Positions 8,050 through 17,495 of a stretch of DNA of 64,000 nt are shown one piece after another. The notes under the pieces are model-generated. The model was not told where the DNA came from. It was given only the letters and a program-made list of their open reading frames with translations, and searched no databases. The position numbers were made by a program, and so were the translations under genes. Position 1 is the first letter of the stretch, and each line of letters begins with the position of its first letter. Origin of the DNA: Deltaproteobacteria bacterium (GTDB lineage Bacteria > Myxococcota_A > Polyangia > DRWM01 > JAAZOP01); NCBI GenBank assembly GCA_016218815.1, contig JACRCX010000107.1, forward strand, positions 49,841 to 113,840, read 5' to 3'.

Positions 8050-11000
8050 CCCGGCAGGCTCGCCAGCAGCTCCGCGATCTTCTCCAGGCTCGGCGGCTTG
8101 GGGATGTGGTGCGCGAAGCCGGCCTCCCGCGCCAGCAGGATGTCCTCGGGCAGCGCGTACCCGCTCAGCGCCACCAGACAGGTGCCGCGCAGCGTCTCGT
8201 CACCGCGAAGGACCCGGGCGACGTCGTACCCGTCCATCCCGGGCAGGCCGATGTCACAGAGCACCACCTCGGGCCGGAACTCGCGTGCCTTGCCGATCCC
8301 GTCCGGACCGTTGTTCGCGACCGCCACCTCGTGGCCGCCGAGCTGCAGCACGTCCCGCAGGCTGTCCGCCGCGTCGACGTTGTCCTCGATGATGAGCACG
8401 CGCCGCCGGCACGAGGGCCGGACGGCGGCTTCGGGCACGCATTCCGGACGAGCCGCGGGGTCGAGCGGCAACCGCACGACGAACTCGGCCCCCTTTCCCA
8501 GCCCCTCGCTGTGCGCGGTGACCTCGCCGCCGTGCAGCCCGACCAGGCCTTTGACCAGCGCCAGACCGAGCCCGAGGCCTCCCTTGCCGCGATCGAGCGT
8601 ATGGTCGGCCTGGACGAACGGCTGGAACAGGCCGGCCAGGGTCTCGGGCGTCATCCCGATGCCGGTGTCGGTCACCCGCACCACGGCCTGGACGCAGGAC
8701 GGATCGCTGGACACGTGGACGCGCGTCACCCCACCCCGCCCCGTGAACTTGGCCGCGTTCTGCAGCAGGTTGGCGACGGCCTGCGCGACGCGCGTCGGAT
8801 CCGCGTTCAGGATCAACGGGCCGGCCGGGATCTCCGACAGCAGTCGGACCCCGCCGCGCTCGAACAGCGAGCGCTGGTCCTCCGCGACCCGTCGCACGAC
8901 GTCGCACAGGTCCATCCGGTTCCGCCGGATCTGGATCTTGTTGCGCGAGATGCGCGTCACGTCGAGCAGGTCATCGACCAGGCAGGACAGGTGGCCGACC
9001 TGTCGCGCGATGACCTCCCTGGCCCGCTTCGCCCGGTCGCCGTCCTCGCCGGCGCGGTCGAGCACGAACAGGCTGTTGCTGATTGGCGCCAACGGATTGC
9101 GCAGCTCGTGCGACAACATGGCCAGGAACTCGTTCTTGCGCGTGTCGGCCTCGCGCAAGGCCGTCTCCGCCTCCACCAGTTTCCCCACGTCGATGACGTG
9201 GACGACGACGCCGCGGATGCGCCCGGCGGCGTCCCGGTCGGGCGTCAGCGTGGCGTACACCCAACGGCTCCCGCCGGGATAGGGCATTTGCCGCTCGTAC
9301 GTGACCGTCTCTCCCGCCAGCGCGCGATCCACGTCCCGGCGCACCGCCACCCACCCCGCCTCACCCACGACCTCGCGCGCGTGCCGGTCGCGGATCCACT
9401 CCGGGCTGAGCCCGAACCACTGTTCGTAGGTCCGGTTGACCAGACGGTAGCGGTACTCCCGGTCGACGTAGGCGATGCAGGCAGGGATCGAATCAATGAT
9501 GAGCTGCAGCAGCCGCCGTCCCTCCTGGACGGCCTCTTCGGCCTTGCGCGCCTGGGTGACGTCACGGAAGACGAGCACGACGCCGAGCGTCCGGCCGTCG
9601 GCGCCGCGGATCGGCGAGGCGCTGTCGGCGATGGAGAGGAGGCGGCCGTCGCGGGCGACGAGCGCGGTGTGGTTGGCGAGACCGGCGACGACGCCCGTCT
9701 CCAGCACCTTGCGCACGGGATCCTCGGCGGACGCCCCGGTCTGTTCGTTGACGATGCGGAAGACCTCGGCGAGCGGCTTGCCGGAGGCTTCGGCCTGGGG
9801 CCACCCGGTCAGCTCCTCCGCCACGCGGTTGAGCATCACGATGCGGCTGCCGGTGTCGGTGGCGATGACGGCGTCGCCGATGCTGTGCAGGGTCACGGCG
9901 AGGTGCTCGCGTTCCGCGGACAGGGCCTCCTCGGCCCTCTTCATCTCCTCGACGAGCCGGGCGTTCTCCAGCGAGATCGCCGCCTGCGCCGCGAGCAGCT
10001 CGGTGGTCTGGACCCCGGCGGGCGTGAACATCGCGGGCGCCAATCGATTCTCGAGGTACAGCACGCCGACCAGCCGTGCCTGCTTGACCACCGGCAGGCA
10101 CAGCAGGGAACGAATCCCGAGGGCCTGCACCTGCGGGTTGTCCTTGAACTCGCCCTCCCGCACCGCGTCGGCCAGGACCAGCCGCTGGCCCGTCCGGAAC
10201 GCGTAGCGCGCCACGGCCGTGCAGATGTCCCCCGCGTCCTCCAGCCGCCGGCCGACGATCCGCACCGTCTCGCCGCCGCCCGCGTGACCCTCGGCACGGA
10301 CCCACAGGTGGTCCCCGTCGGCGACGAGCAGGTAGCCGTGCTGCGCGCCGGAGCTCTCGAGCACCGTCTGCAGGATGCGGCGCAGGAGCGCCTCCTGCTC
10401 GATCTCGGCGGAGATCGCCAGCGCCGAGCGCATGAGGTAGCCGACGTCGAGCTGCGGCAGGGCAAAGGCGTCCGTGGCGGGCGCCTCGACCGTCGACTCG
10501 ACGGGTGCCTGGCCGAGGCCGGGACCGGGCGCCTCGCGCGCGGCGGGGGCCGGCGTGGCGGGCGCCGCGAACAGCTCCGGGTGGCGTTCCTGGACGCGCA
10601 GCTCCTTGCGCTCCGCGCGGCAGGCGCCGTAGAGCCGGGCCGCCTCGAGCAGGAACGGCCGGGCCTGGCCGCGTCCGCCGGCCAGCAGCATCTCGCCCAG
10701 GGATTCGTTGAGGTGGCCCTCCAGGAAGGTGTAGCCGTGGTCGTGGGCGCAGTCGATGGCGTCGAGGTAGAGCCCGCGGGCGCGCTCGAACGAGCCGGTC
10801 ACGCGCTCGCGCTCGGCGTGGAGGAACGCCAGGTAGGGCTGGAGCAGCGGTCCGAGCGCGGCCCACGTCTCGATCTTGGCGACGAGCGGGGCGAGCTCGG
10901 CCAGCACGGCCTCCCGGCCTGCGTTGCCGGCGTCCGGCCGTCGTTCGTGGAGCTTGAGCGCGTTGAGCGCCTGGAAGACGTACCACTGCCGCTTGAGGAC

Positions 11001-14000
11001 GTTGTCGGTGAGGCCGGAGAGGTAGCGGCGGACGCCTTCCAGCGCCTCCGTCGCCTGCTCGTGCTCGCCGAAGTAGTAGTGGCTGAACGCGAGGTGGGCG
11101 TAGTAGCTGCCGGCGGCGGCGACGTGGTTGTCCTTCTCCCACTGCGCCACCCGGTCGGCCATGGGGATTGGCGCGTAGCCCTTCTTCATCGGGGCGATCC
11201 AGCCGGCCTGCACGGCCTCCGCCAGCCGGACCGAGAACGAAAGGTTGTTGCGCTCGGAGAAGCGCTGGCACTCGCGCGCGGCCTCGTCGATCGCCGCGAG
11301 GTCGCGGCCCTGCACCTGGAGGTTCCACATGAGGGGACCGTAGGAGAGGCCGGCGTTGTACAGGTCGCCGCAGTTCCTGCCGCACTGGATGCCGCGCCGG
11401 CAGTACTCGACGATCTCCTCCGGTCGGCTGCGCGAGTGCATGTTGCACCAGACGATGCCGTTCATGCCCCGCGTCGCGCCGAACGTGTCGGGGTGGCGCG
11501 CCGACAGCTCGCGCGCCAGATCCTCGTAGCGGAAGGCCTGCTCGAACTCCTCCTGCTCGCCGAGCTGCAGCCCCATGATGCTGAAGGAGTAGATCACGGA
11601 CTCGTCCATGCCACCGTCCAGGCAGTGCTGCGTGGACTGCACGGCGGAGAGGTAGAGCTGGGGCACGAGCCCGGACATGTACAGGTCCGGGATGAGCTCG
11701 CTGTAGAACGCGAGCTCGATCTTGCTCTTGCGATCCCGGGTGAAGGGCATGTCGAGGATCTCGCGCCACACGTCGGGATGGGCCGCCCGGATCCGCTCCA
11801 AGAGGCCGATGCGGCGCCGGTTCGCATCCTCGGGATCGTCGGGCAAGGACTGCTCGAAGAACGCCAGGCCGCGGTTCGCGGTCGCGATCGCCTTGATGAA
11901 GTTGCCGATCGAGGAGAGCGACGTGGTCTGCTCGGCCAGGGCTTCGGCCCGGTCGAGGTCGGTGCGCGCGTGCTGGAGCAGGGCGGCGAGCAGCGCGTCG
12001 GATTGCTCGGGGTGCCCGCACATCAACTCCGCCTTCGCCGCCTTCTTGTAGGTCCGGAAGGTCTTCTCGTACTCGGCCTCCCAGCAGTCGGCGGGGAGCA
12101 GGCTCTTGCTCTTGGCGAAGAACTCGTTGGCCGCGGTGGTCGCCAGCGAGTTGAGCGCCTTCTCGCCGGCGTGGAAGTTGAGGTCGGCGAGCCGCCACGA
12201 CTCGGCGGACTCGAGCCGCTGGGGCCGGCCGAGATTGAGGTGCGCCGCGATGGCGAAGAGGTTGTCCAGGGTCTCCAGATCCGCGCCCTCGGGCACCGCG
12301 GCGAGCAGCTTCCCGCCGACGCGCCAGTGGATCTCGCGGCGCCGCTCGGCGGGGATGGCCGTGAGCACGGCCTCCTGCACGCGGTCGTGGATGAACTGGA
12401 GGTTGTCCCGGTTCTCGATCACCAGCCCCTGGGCCAGCGCGGGCTTGAGGGTCCGGAAGACCTCGAGCAGGGGCAGGTCCGCGACCCGCGCCAGGTCCGC
12501 GGGCGGCACGGTATTGCCCATGCAGGCGGCGGTCTCGAGCAGGTCGACGGCGGGCCGCGGCAGCCGGCCGATCTTCGCGCTGAACAGGGCGACGACGGTC
12601 GACGGCATGTTCGACTTGCGGATGCGCTCGAGGTCCCAGCGCCATTGCAGCTCGTCGTCGACGTACAGCAGATCCTCGTTGTAGAGGTAGGAGAGGCTCT
12701 CGCTGACGAACAACGGGTTGCCTTCGGTCAGGTCGGCGAGGAACGCCGCCAGCGCCTCGGTGTGCTCGAGCGGCGCGTCCAGGATGTAGGAGACCATCTC
12801 GTGGCAGTGCTTCGGCTCGAGCGGTCGCAGCCGGAGCTCCTCGAGCGGCCGGCGGTCCGCCTGCACCTTGGCGATGAGCCTGGCCAGCGGGTGGCCGGAG
12901 TCGACCTCGTTGTGCCGGTAGGCGCCCAGGAGCAGCAGGTAGGGATGCTCCTCCGGGTTGGCGAAGACGGTCTGGAGGAAATCGAAGGAGGCGACGTCGC
13001 ACCACTGCAGGTCGTCGATGAACAGGGTCAGCGGGGACTCGGCCGTGGCGAGGCAGCCCAGGAAGCGATCGAAGAGGCCGTGGAAGCGATTGCGCGCCTC
13101 GACCGGCGGCAGCGGCGGAACGGCAGGCTGCGGGCCGAGCAGCGCTTCCAGCTCGGGGATGACGTCGATGATCACGCGACCGTTCGGGCCGACCGCGTCG
13201 AGGATGCGCTGCTTCCAGGCCGCGACCCGCTCCGGGCTCTCGGTCAGGAAGGTGCGGACGAGGTTGCGCAAGGCCTGGAGCAGCGAGCTGTAGGGGATGT
13301 TCTTCTGGTAGATGTCGAACTTGCCCGACGTGAAGTAGCCGCGGTGGCGGACGATCGGCTGCTGCAGCTCCTGGATCAGTCGCGTCTTGCCGATGCCGGG
13401 CAGGCCGGAGATGAAGACGGCGCGGAAGCCGCCGCGCGTCACCGGCTCGAACGCGTCCAGCACGGTGCACGCCTCGTGGTCGCGGCCGACCATCTTCGAG
13501 ATGAACACGACGCGGCGGCTGCGATCCTGCGTGGCGAGCGCGAAGCGGCCGATCGAGCGTCCCGCGTCCCATTCGCTGCGGCAGCGGACCAGATCGGCGA
13601 GCAGCCCGCGGCCGCTCTGGTAGCGCTTCTCGGGGTGCTTGAGCGTGAGCTTGGCGACCAGCCGGCCGAGCGCCGCCGGAATCTCCGGATTGACCTCGTG
13701 GATCGGCGGCGCCTCCTCCGCCAGGTGCTGGTGGATCAGCGCCAGCGGATCGGTGGAGCGGAAGGGCAGGCGGCGCGCCAGCAGCTCGTAGAACACGATC
13801 CCGAGCGAGTACAGATCGGAGGAGAAGCCCACCACGTGGTGGATCCGCCCGGTCTGTTCGGGCGAGGTGTAGGCGAGCGTCCCGGAGACGAACGCGGGGT
13901 CGAAGATGAAGTGGCTGACGTCGCGCACGTCGAGCGGGGTGACGAAGCCGGTCAGGCGGATCTCGAGATTGTCCGGGCGGACGAGGACGTTGTGCGGCTT

Positions 14001-14393
14001 GACCCCGCCGTGCACGATGCCCGCGTCGTGCACCTTGTCCAGCGCGGCGGCGAGTTGGCAGGCGATGGCGAAGAAGGCGTCCAGGGAGACCGCGGTCTGG
14101 CGGCGCGCCCATTCGTCGAGCGACAGGCCTTCGAAGTAGTCCTGGACGATGAAGGGCACGCCACCGCGCAGCTCGAACATCTCGGCGGTGAGGAGGGACG
14201 GGTCGCGCAGCACGCGCAGGTGTTCGACCTTCTGCCGGTAGTGCGCGAGCTGCCGCTCGGTCGGCGCGCTGGTCTTGAAGACCTTGATCGACAGCGGGCG
14301 GTCGGGCGCGGTGTTGAGGAAGCCCCGGTACACGGCGGACTGGGTGCCCTCGCCCAGCTTGGCCACGAGTTGGTACCCGGGGATCGTGAGCAT
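8046..14393 (-). CDS. Giant pseudokinase/ATPase/hybrid histidine kinase
   Basis: A 2,115-residue multidomain sensor. In order: a protein-kinase-like domain (about 1-270), an AAA-type ATPase with P-loop GLPGIGKTRL (about 327-336), a long TPR-like helical region, a GAF domain (about 1320-1480), two PAS domains (about 1490-1745), HisKA with HELRNP (phospho-His near 1762), HATPase_c, and a receiver domain with phospho-Asp in CDIGLPGMDGYD (near 2047). The kinase-like domain has HGGVKPHN (128-135) in place of HRDxxxxN and TGF (148-150) in place of DFG, so it should not be catalytic. The ATG at 14393 is preferred over 14435 because AGGAGG lies 7 nt upstream. This architecture is known from cyanobacteria and myxobacteria. 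Confidence 0.92.
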   Translation of the reverse strand: MLTIPGYQLVAKLGEGTQSAVYRGFLNTAPDRPLSIKVFKTSAPTERQLAHYRQKVEHLRVLRDPSLLTAEMFELRGGVPFIVQDYFEGLSLDEWARRQTAVSLDAFFAIACQLAAALDKVHDAGIVHGGVKPHNVLVRPDNLEIRLTGFVTPLDVRDVSHFIFDPAFVSGTLAYTSPEQTGRIHHVVGFSSDLYSLGIVFYELLARRLPFRSTDPLALIHQHLAEEAPPIHEVNPEIPAALGRLVAKLTLKHPEKRYQSGRGLLADLVRCRSEWDAGRSIGRFALATQDRSRRVVFISKMVGRDHEACTVLDAFEPVTRGGFRAVFISGLPGIGKTRLIQELQQPIVRHRGYFTSGKFDIYQKNIPYSSLLQALRNLVRTFLTESPERVAAWKQRILDAVGPNGRVIIDVIPELEALLGPQPAVPPLPPVEARNRFHGLFDRFLGCLATAESPLTLFIDDLQWCDVASFDFLQTVFANPEEHPYLLLLGAYRHNEVDSGHPLARLIAKVQADRRPLEELRLRPLEPKHCHEMVSYILDAPLEHTEALAAFLADLTEGNPLFVSESLSYLYNEDLLYVDDELQWRWDLERIRKSNMPSTVVALFSAKIGRLPRPAVDLLETAACMGNTVPPADLARVADLPLLEVFRTLKPALAQGLVIENRDNLQFIHDRVQEAVLTAIPAERRREIHWRVGGKLLAAVPEGADLETLDNLFAIAAHLNLGRPQRLESAESWRLADLNFHAGEKALNSLATTAANEFFAKSKSLLPADCWEAEYEKTFRTYKKAAKAELMCGHPEQSDALLAALLQHARTDLDRAEALAEQTTSLSSIGNFIKAIATANRGLAFFEQSLPDDPEDANRRRIGLLERIRAAHPDVWREILDMPFTRDRKSKIELAFYSELIPDLYMSGLVPQLYLSAVQSTQHCLDGGMDESVIYSFSIMGLQLGEQEEFEQAFRYEDLARELSARHPDTFGATRGMNGIVWCNMHSRSRPEEIVEYCRRGIQCGRNCGDLYNAGLSYGPLMWNLQVQGRDLAAIDEAARECQRFSERNNLSFSVRLAEAVQAGWIAPMKKGYAPIPMADRVAQWEKDNHVAAAGSYYAHLAFSHYYFGEHEQATEALEGVRRYLSGLTDNVLKRQWYVFQALNALKLHERRPDAGNAGREAVLAELAPLVAKIETWAALGPLLQPYLAFLHAERERVTGSFERARGLYLDAIDCAHDHGYTFLEGHLNESLGEMLLAGGRGQARPFLLEAARLYGACRAERKELRVQERHPELFAAPATPAPAAREAPGPGLGQAPVESTVEAPATDAFALPQLDVGYLMRSALAISAEIEQEALLRRILQTVLESSGAQHGYLLVADGDHLWVRAEGHAGGGETVRIVGRRLEDAGDICTAVARYAFRTGQRLVLADAVREGEFKDNPQVQALGIRSLLCLPVVKQARLVGVLYLENRLAPAMFTPAGVQTTELLAAQAAISLENARLVEEMKRAEEALSAEREHLAVTLHSIGDAVIATDTGSRIVMLNRVAEELTGWPQAEASGKPLAEVFRIVNEQTGASAEDPVRKVLETGVVAGLANHTALVARDGRLLSIADSASPIRGADGRTLGVVLVFRDVTQARKAEEAVQEGRRLLQLIIDSIPACIAYVDREYRYRLVNRTYEQWFGLSPEWIRDRHAREVVGEAGWVAVRRDVDRALAGETVTYERQMPYPGGSRWVYATLTPDRDAAGRIRGVVVHVIDVGKLVEAETALREADTRKNEFLAMLSHELRNPLAPISNSLFVLDRAGEDGDRAKRAREVIARQVGHLSCLVDDLLDVTRISRNKIQIRRNRMDLCDVVRRVAEDQRSLFERGGVRLLSEIPAGPLILNADPTRVAQAVANLLQNAAKFTGRGGVTRVHVSSDPSCVQAVVRVTDTGIGMTPETLAGLFQPFVQADHTLDRGKGGLGLGLALVKGLVGLHGGEVTAHSEGLGKGAEFVVRLPLDPAARPECVPEAAVRPSCRRRVLIIEDNVDAADSLRDVLQLGGHEVAVANNGPDGIGKAREFRPEVVLCDIGLPGMDGYDVARVLRGDETLRGTCLVALSGYALPEDILLAREAGFAHHIPKPPSLEKIAELLASLPG

Positions 14394-14499
14394 CGCCGCC
14401 TCCTCCCCCCGTGCAGTCTCGCGCGGGTTCGGCATCGGTGCGTACTACCGGGGCCCCGGGGATGCAATGGAATCGCGGAACCGCCGCCGACCGCCGATG

Positions 14500-16203
14500 C
14501 TAGTGGCACTCCTGGCGCCGGGTCTCGGTGTTCGTCCCGCAGAGCAGGCTGCTGCAGCCGGTGACCCAGGTGCCGTTGGCGCCGCAGGCCGGGGCGGACG
14601 AGCCCTGCCAGGCCAGGGTCGGCGTGCACGAGCCGCCGGAGGTGCTGCAACCGCCGCCGGTCGCGGTCCAGCGGCGCTCATCGGCGCCGCTGCAGTCGTA
14701 GTCGAACGTGGCGCCTGCGCCGCAGGTGTAGGAGGCGCCGAACCACGCGGTCTGGCCCGGGTGGGCGTTCGCGACCGAGTCGCAGCAATCGGTGGCGTCG
14801 GCGACGTAGCCGGAGGGGGCCGAGGCGGCGCAGACCGAGACGGTGGAGTCGCCGTAGGCGTCGGCGTCGGCGTCGCGGTACCAGGTGGGGAGTCCCGCGC
14901 CCGGGGTGCAGGCGCCGCCGCCGCAGACGTCGCCGGTGGTGCACGGGTTGCCGTCGTCGCAGGCCGTCGCGTTGTTGGAGAAGACGCAGCCGGTGGTCGG
15001 GTTGCAGGAGTCGTCGGTGCAGAGGTTCGAGTCGTTGCAGGTGATGGCGGAGCCGCCGCACGTCCCGTCCGAGCAGACATCGGAGCCGGTGCAGGAGTCG
15101 CCGTCGTCGCAGGCGGCGGTGTTGTTGGCGTGGGTGCAGCCGCCCGCGGCGGCGCAGGAGTCGTCGGTGCAGGGGTTGCCGTCATCGCAGTCGGGGCCGC
15201 CCGAGCCGACGCAGGCGCCGGCGCCGTCGCAGACGTCGGTGAGCGTGCAGGCGCTGCCGTCGTCGCACGGTCCGGAGTTGTAGGCGTAGTTGCAGCCGGT
15301 GGCGGAGTTGCAGGCGTCGTCGGTGCAGGCGTTGTCGTCGTCGCAGTCCCGCGGGCCGCCCGCGGTGCAGACGCCGGCGGCGCAGACGTCGCCCACCGTG
15401 CACTGGTCGCCGTCCTCGCAGGACGCGGTGTTGAAGCTGTGGAAGCAGCCGCGCGCGGCGTCGCAGAAGTCGTCGGTGCACGGGTTGTCGTCGTCGCACC
15501 CGCTGGGAACGGTCACGCAACCGCGCTCGTCCGCCTCCTCCGCCGTCGGATTGCAGGCGTTCGGCGTGCACGGGTCGCCGTCCTCGCACGTCGCGTCGAC
15601 GGGCGTCGGCGCGCAGTGGTCGTCGTCCTCGTTGCAGTCGTCGGACGTGCAGGACCAGGCGTCGGCGCAGTCCGGCGCGGTGCCCGGGACGCAGCGCGCC
15701 TCGACGGTGTCGCAGGTCTCCGCGCCGTCGCACCACAATCCATCGTCGCAGTCGACGTCCGCGTCGCACTCGGGCGCGGCCACGCAGCCGCGATCCGCGT
15801 CGCACAGCTCGAAGTCGCCGCACAGGCCGTGGTCCGGCGTCGAGGAGCACGACGCCATGGACTCGACGCACGCGTCGGCGGTGCAGGCGATGCCGTCGTC
15901 GCACTCCGGCGGCGTCCCGGCCGTACAGGCGCAACCGTCGCAGGTCTCGAGCCCGTCGCAGAACAGTCCGTTGTCGCAGTCCTCGTCGGTCGTGCAGGCA
16001 CACGCTTCCTCCCCGTCCCCGCCCTCGCCCTCGTCCGCGACGTCGGCGACCTCGCCGCCCCCGTCCACGTCGTCGTCGCCGGTGACGGCGCCGCCGCAGC
16101 CGCTCGCCGCCCCGGCCAGGAGCGCGGCCAGGGCGGCCGCCGCCACCGGCAGGAGTCGTCCCGTGGCTTCCCCGTTTCCCGCGGTTCCGGTGATTCTGCT
16201 CAT
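14500..16203 (-). CDS. Cys-rich repeat lipoprotein
   Basis: A 567-residue secreted lipoprotein. The start at 16203 follows AAGGAGAG; the signal peptide ends in GAASGC with a lipobox Cys. An acidic linker (GDDDVDGGGE) precedes more than ten Cys-rich repeats of the form CDDGxxCTxDxC and CxxATGC, a pattern common in myxobacterial surface proteins. The C-terminal part has YRDADADAYGDS, a MopE-like DxDxDxYG metal-binding motif, followed by paired Cys residues. Disulfide bonding or metal binding outside the cell is likely; the precise role is unknown. It differs from the three lipoproteins at 25-33 kb in lacking their shared C-terminal domain. It is divergent from the DAHP synthase gene. Confidence 0.85.
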   Translation of the reverse strand: MSRITGTAGNGEATGRLLPVAAAALAALLAGAASGCGGAVTGDDDVDGGGEVADVADEGEGGDGEEACACTTDEDCDNGLFCDGLETCDGCACTAGTPPECDDGIACTADACVESMASCSSTPDHGLCGDFELCDADRGCVAAPECDADVDCDDGLWCDGAETCDTVEARCVPGTAPDCADAWSCTSDDCNEDDDHCAPTPVDATCEDGDPCTPNACNPTAEEADERGCVTVPSGCDDDNPCTDDFCDAARGCFHSFNTASCEDGDQCTVGDVCAAGVCTAGGPRDCDDDNACTDDACNSATGCNYAYNSGPCDDGSACTLTDVCDGAGACVGSGGPDCDDGNPCTDDSCAAAGGCTHANNTAACDDGDSCTGSDVCSDGTCGGSAITCNDSNLCTDDSCNPTTGCVFSNNATACDDGNPCTTGDVCGGGACTPGAGLPTWYRDADADAYGDSTVSVCAASAPSGYVADATDCCDSVANAHPGQTAWFGASYTCGAGATFDYDCSGADERRWTATGGGCSTSGGSCTPTLAWQGSSAPACGANGTWVTGCSSLLCGTNTETRRQECH

Positions 16204-16376
16204 CGTGCTCTCCTTGTCGCGGTCCCGTCGAACGGCCCGGCGACCGTCGCCGCGCCTCCCGGGTCCCGCGAGCGGAAGAGCGAGTTCCGTTCCAAGAGGG
16301 AAACGACGTGGTCCCGCCGCATTGCGCTCGTACTGTGCGCTGCGCCGGCGGACGCCCCTTGCGCAGGTGCGCAACG

Positions 16377-17495
16377 ATGGTACTCGGCGGCGCCCTTGCC
16401 GGTGCCCCGCTCCTGGTGCATGCTCCGCACGTGACGCTCGAGGAGCTTCGCGAGGAACTGCAACGGATCAACCTGGATCTGCTGGAGCTGCTGAGCCGCC
16501 GCGCCCGGGTGGTGGAGCAGGCCCGGGCGGTCAAGGAGCGCGACGGGATCCCGGCGCACGTGCCGGAGCGCGAGCAGGCGATGCTGGACGCGCTGGTCGC
16601 GGCGAACCGCGGTCCGTTCCCCGACGAGACCGTGCGCCGGCTGTTCAAGGAGATATTCCACGCTTCGCTCGCGCTGCTGGAGTCGGGGCGGCGGCAGACG
16701 CTGAAGGTCAGCCGTGCGTCCGGCGGGTCGGCGCGGACCGTGCGGATCGGCGGCGTGACGATCGGCGGCGAGCCGGTGGTGATCGCGGGACCGTGCGCGG
16801 TCGAGGACGAGGCGCAGATGGACACGGTGGGGCGGCGGCTGCACGAGCTCGGCGTGCCGCTCCTGCGCGGCGGGGCGTTCAAGGCCCGCTCCTCGCCCTA
16901 CGCGTTCCAGGGCCTGGGCCGGCGCGGGCTGGAGATCCTGCGCGACACGGGACGGCGATACGGCCTGGCGGTGGTGACCGAAGTGACGGACACGCGGCTC
17001 GTCGAGCTGGTCGCCGAGCACGCCGACGCGCTCCAGATCGGCTCGCGCAACATGCACAACTACGAGCTGCTGTGCGAGGCGGGCCGCGCGGGCAAGCCCG
17101 TGCTGCTCAAGCGCGGCTTGGCCGCCACCCTCGAGGAGTTCCTGTGGGCGGCCGAGTACGTCGTGCTGCAGGGCACCGAGCAGGTGGTCCTGTGCGAGCG
17201 CGGGATCCGGACCTTCGAGACGCAGACGCGGAACACGCTGGACGTCTCCGCGATCGCGCTGCTGCGCGAGCAGACCTGGCTGCCCGTGATCGCCGACGTG
17301 AGCCACGCCGCCGGACGCAAGGACATCCTGCCCGCGCTGGCGCGGGCCGCGCTCGCCGCGGGCGCCCAGGGCGTGATGGTCGAAGTGCACCCCTGTCCGG
17401 CCGTCGCCCGCTCCGACGCGCAGCAGCAGCTCGACCTGGACGAATTCGAGCGCCTCCTCGATGCCACCGGCCTGCGACGCAGGAACGACCCGTGA
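16377..17495 (+). CDS. Chorismate mutase/DAHP synthase
   Basis: A bifunctional 372-residue enzyme of the first step of aromatic amino acid synthesis. The N-terminal part (TLEELREELQRINLDLLELL) is an AroQ-type chorismate mutase helix bundle that usually acts as a feedback-regulatory domain; the rest is a class I 3-deoxy-7-phosphoheptulonate synthase, with IAGPCAVED, RGGAFKARSSPYAFQG, LQIGSRNMHN, VLLKRG and PVIADVSHAAG carrying the metal and substrate ligands. The ATG at 16377 is the chosen start; GTG at 16431, just before the mutase helix, is an alternative. Its stop overlaps the GTG of the next radical SAM gene by 4 nt, an odd partner for a housekeeping enzyme. Confidence 0.93.
   Translation: MVLGGALAGAPLLVHAPHVTLEELREELQRINLDLLELLSRRARVVEQARAVKERDGIPAHVPEREQAMLDALVAANRGPFPDETVRRLFKEIFHASLALLESGRRQTLKVSRASGGSARTVRIGGVTIGGEPVVIAGPCAVEDEAQMDTVGRRLHELGVPLLRGGAFKARSSPYAFQGLGRRGLEILRDTGRRYGLAVVTEVTDTRLVELVAEHADALQIGSRNMHNYELLCEAGRAGKPVLLKRGLAATLEEFLWAAEYVVLQGTEQVVLCERGIRTFETQTRNTLDVSAIALLREQTWLPVIADVSHAAGRKDILPALARAALAAGAQGVMVEVHPCPAVARSDAQQQLDLDEFERLLDATGLRRRNDP

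Noticed and set aside
7620..14564. A 2,314-codon plus-strand open frame
   Set aside because: It is antisense to the kinase and the hybrid histidine kinase, whose domains are clear; high G+C content leaves long open shadow frames.
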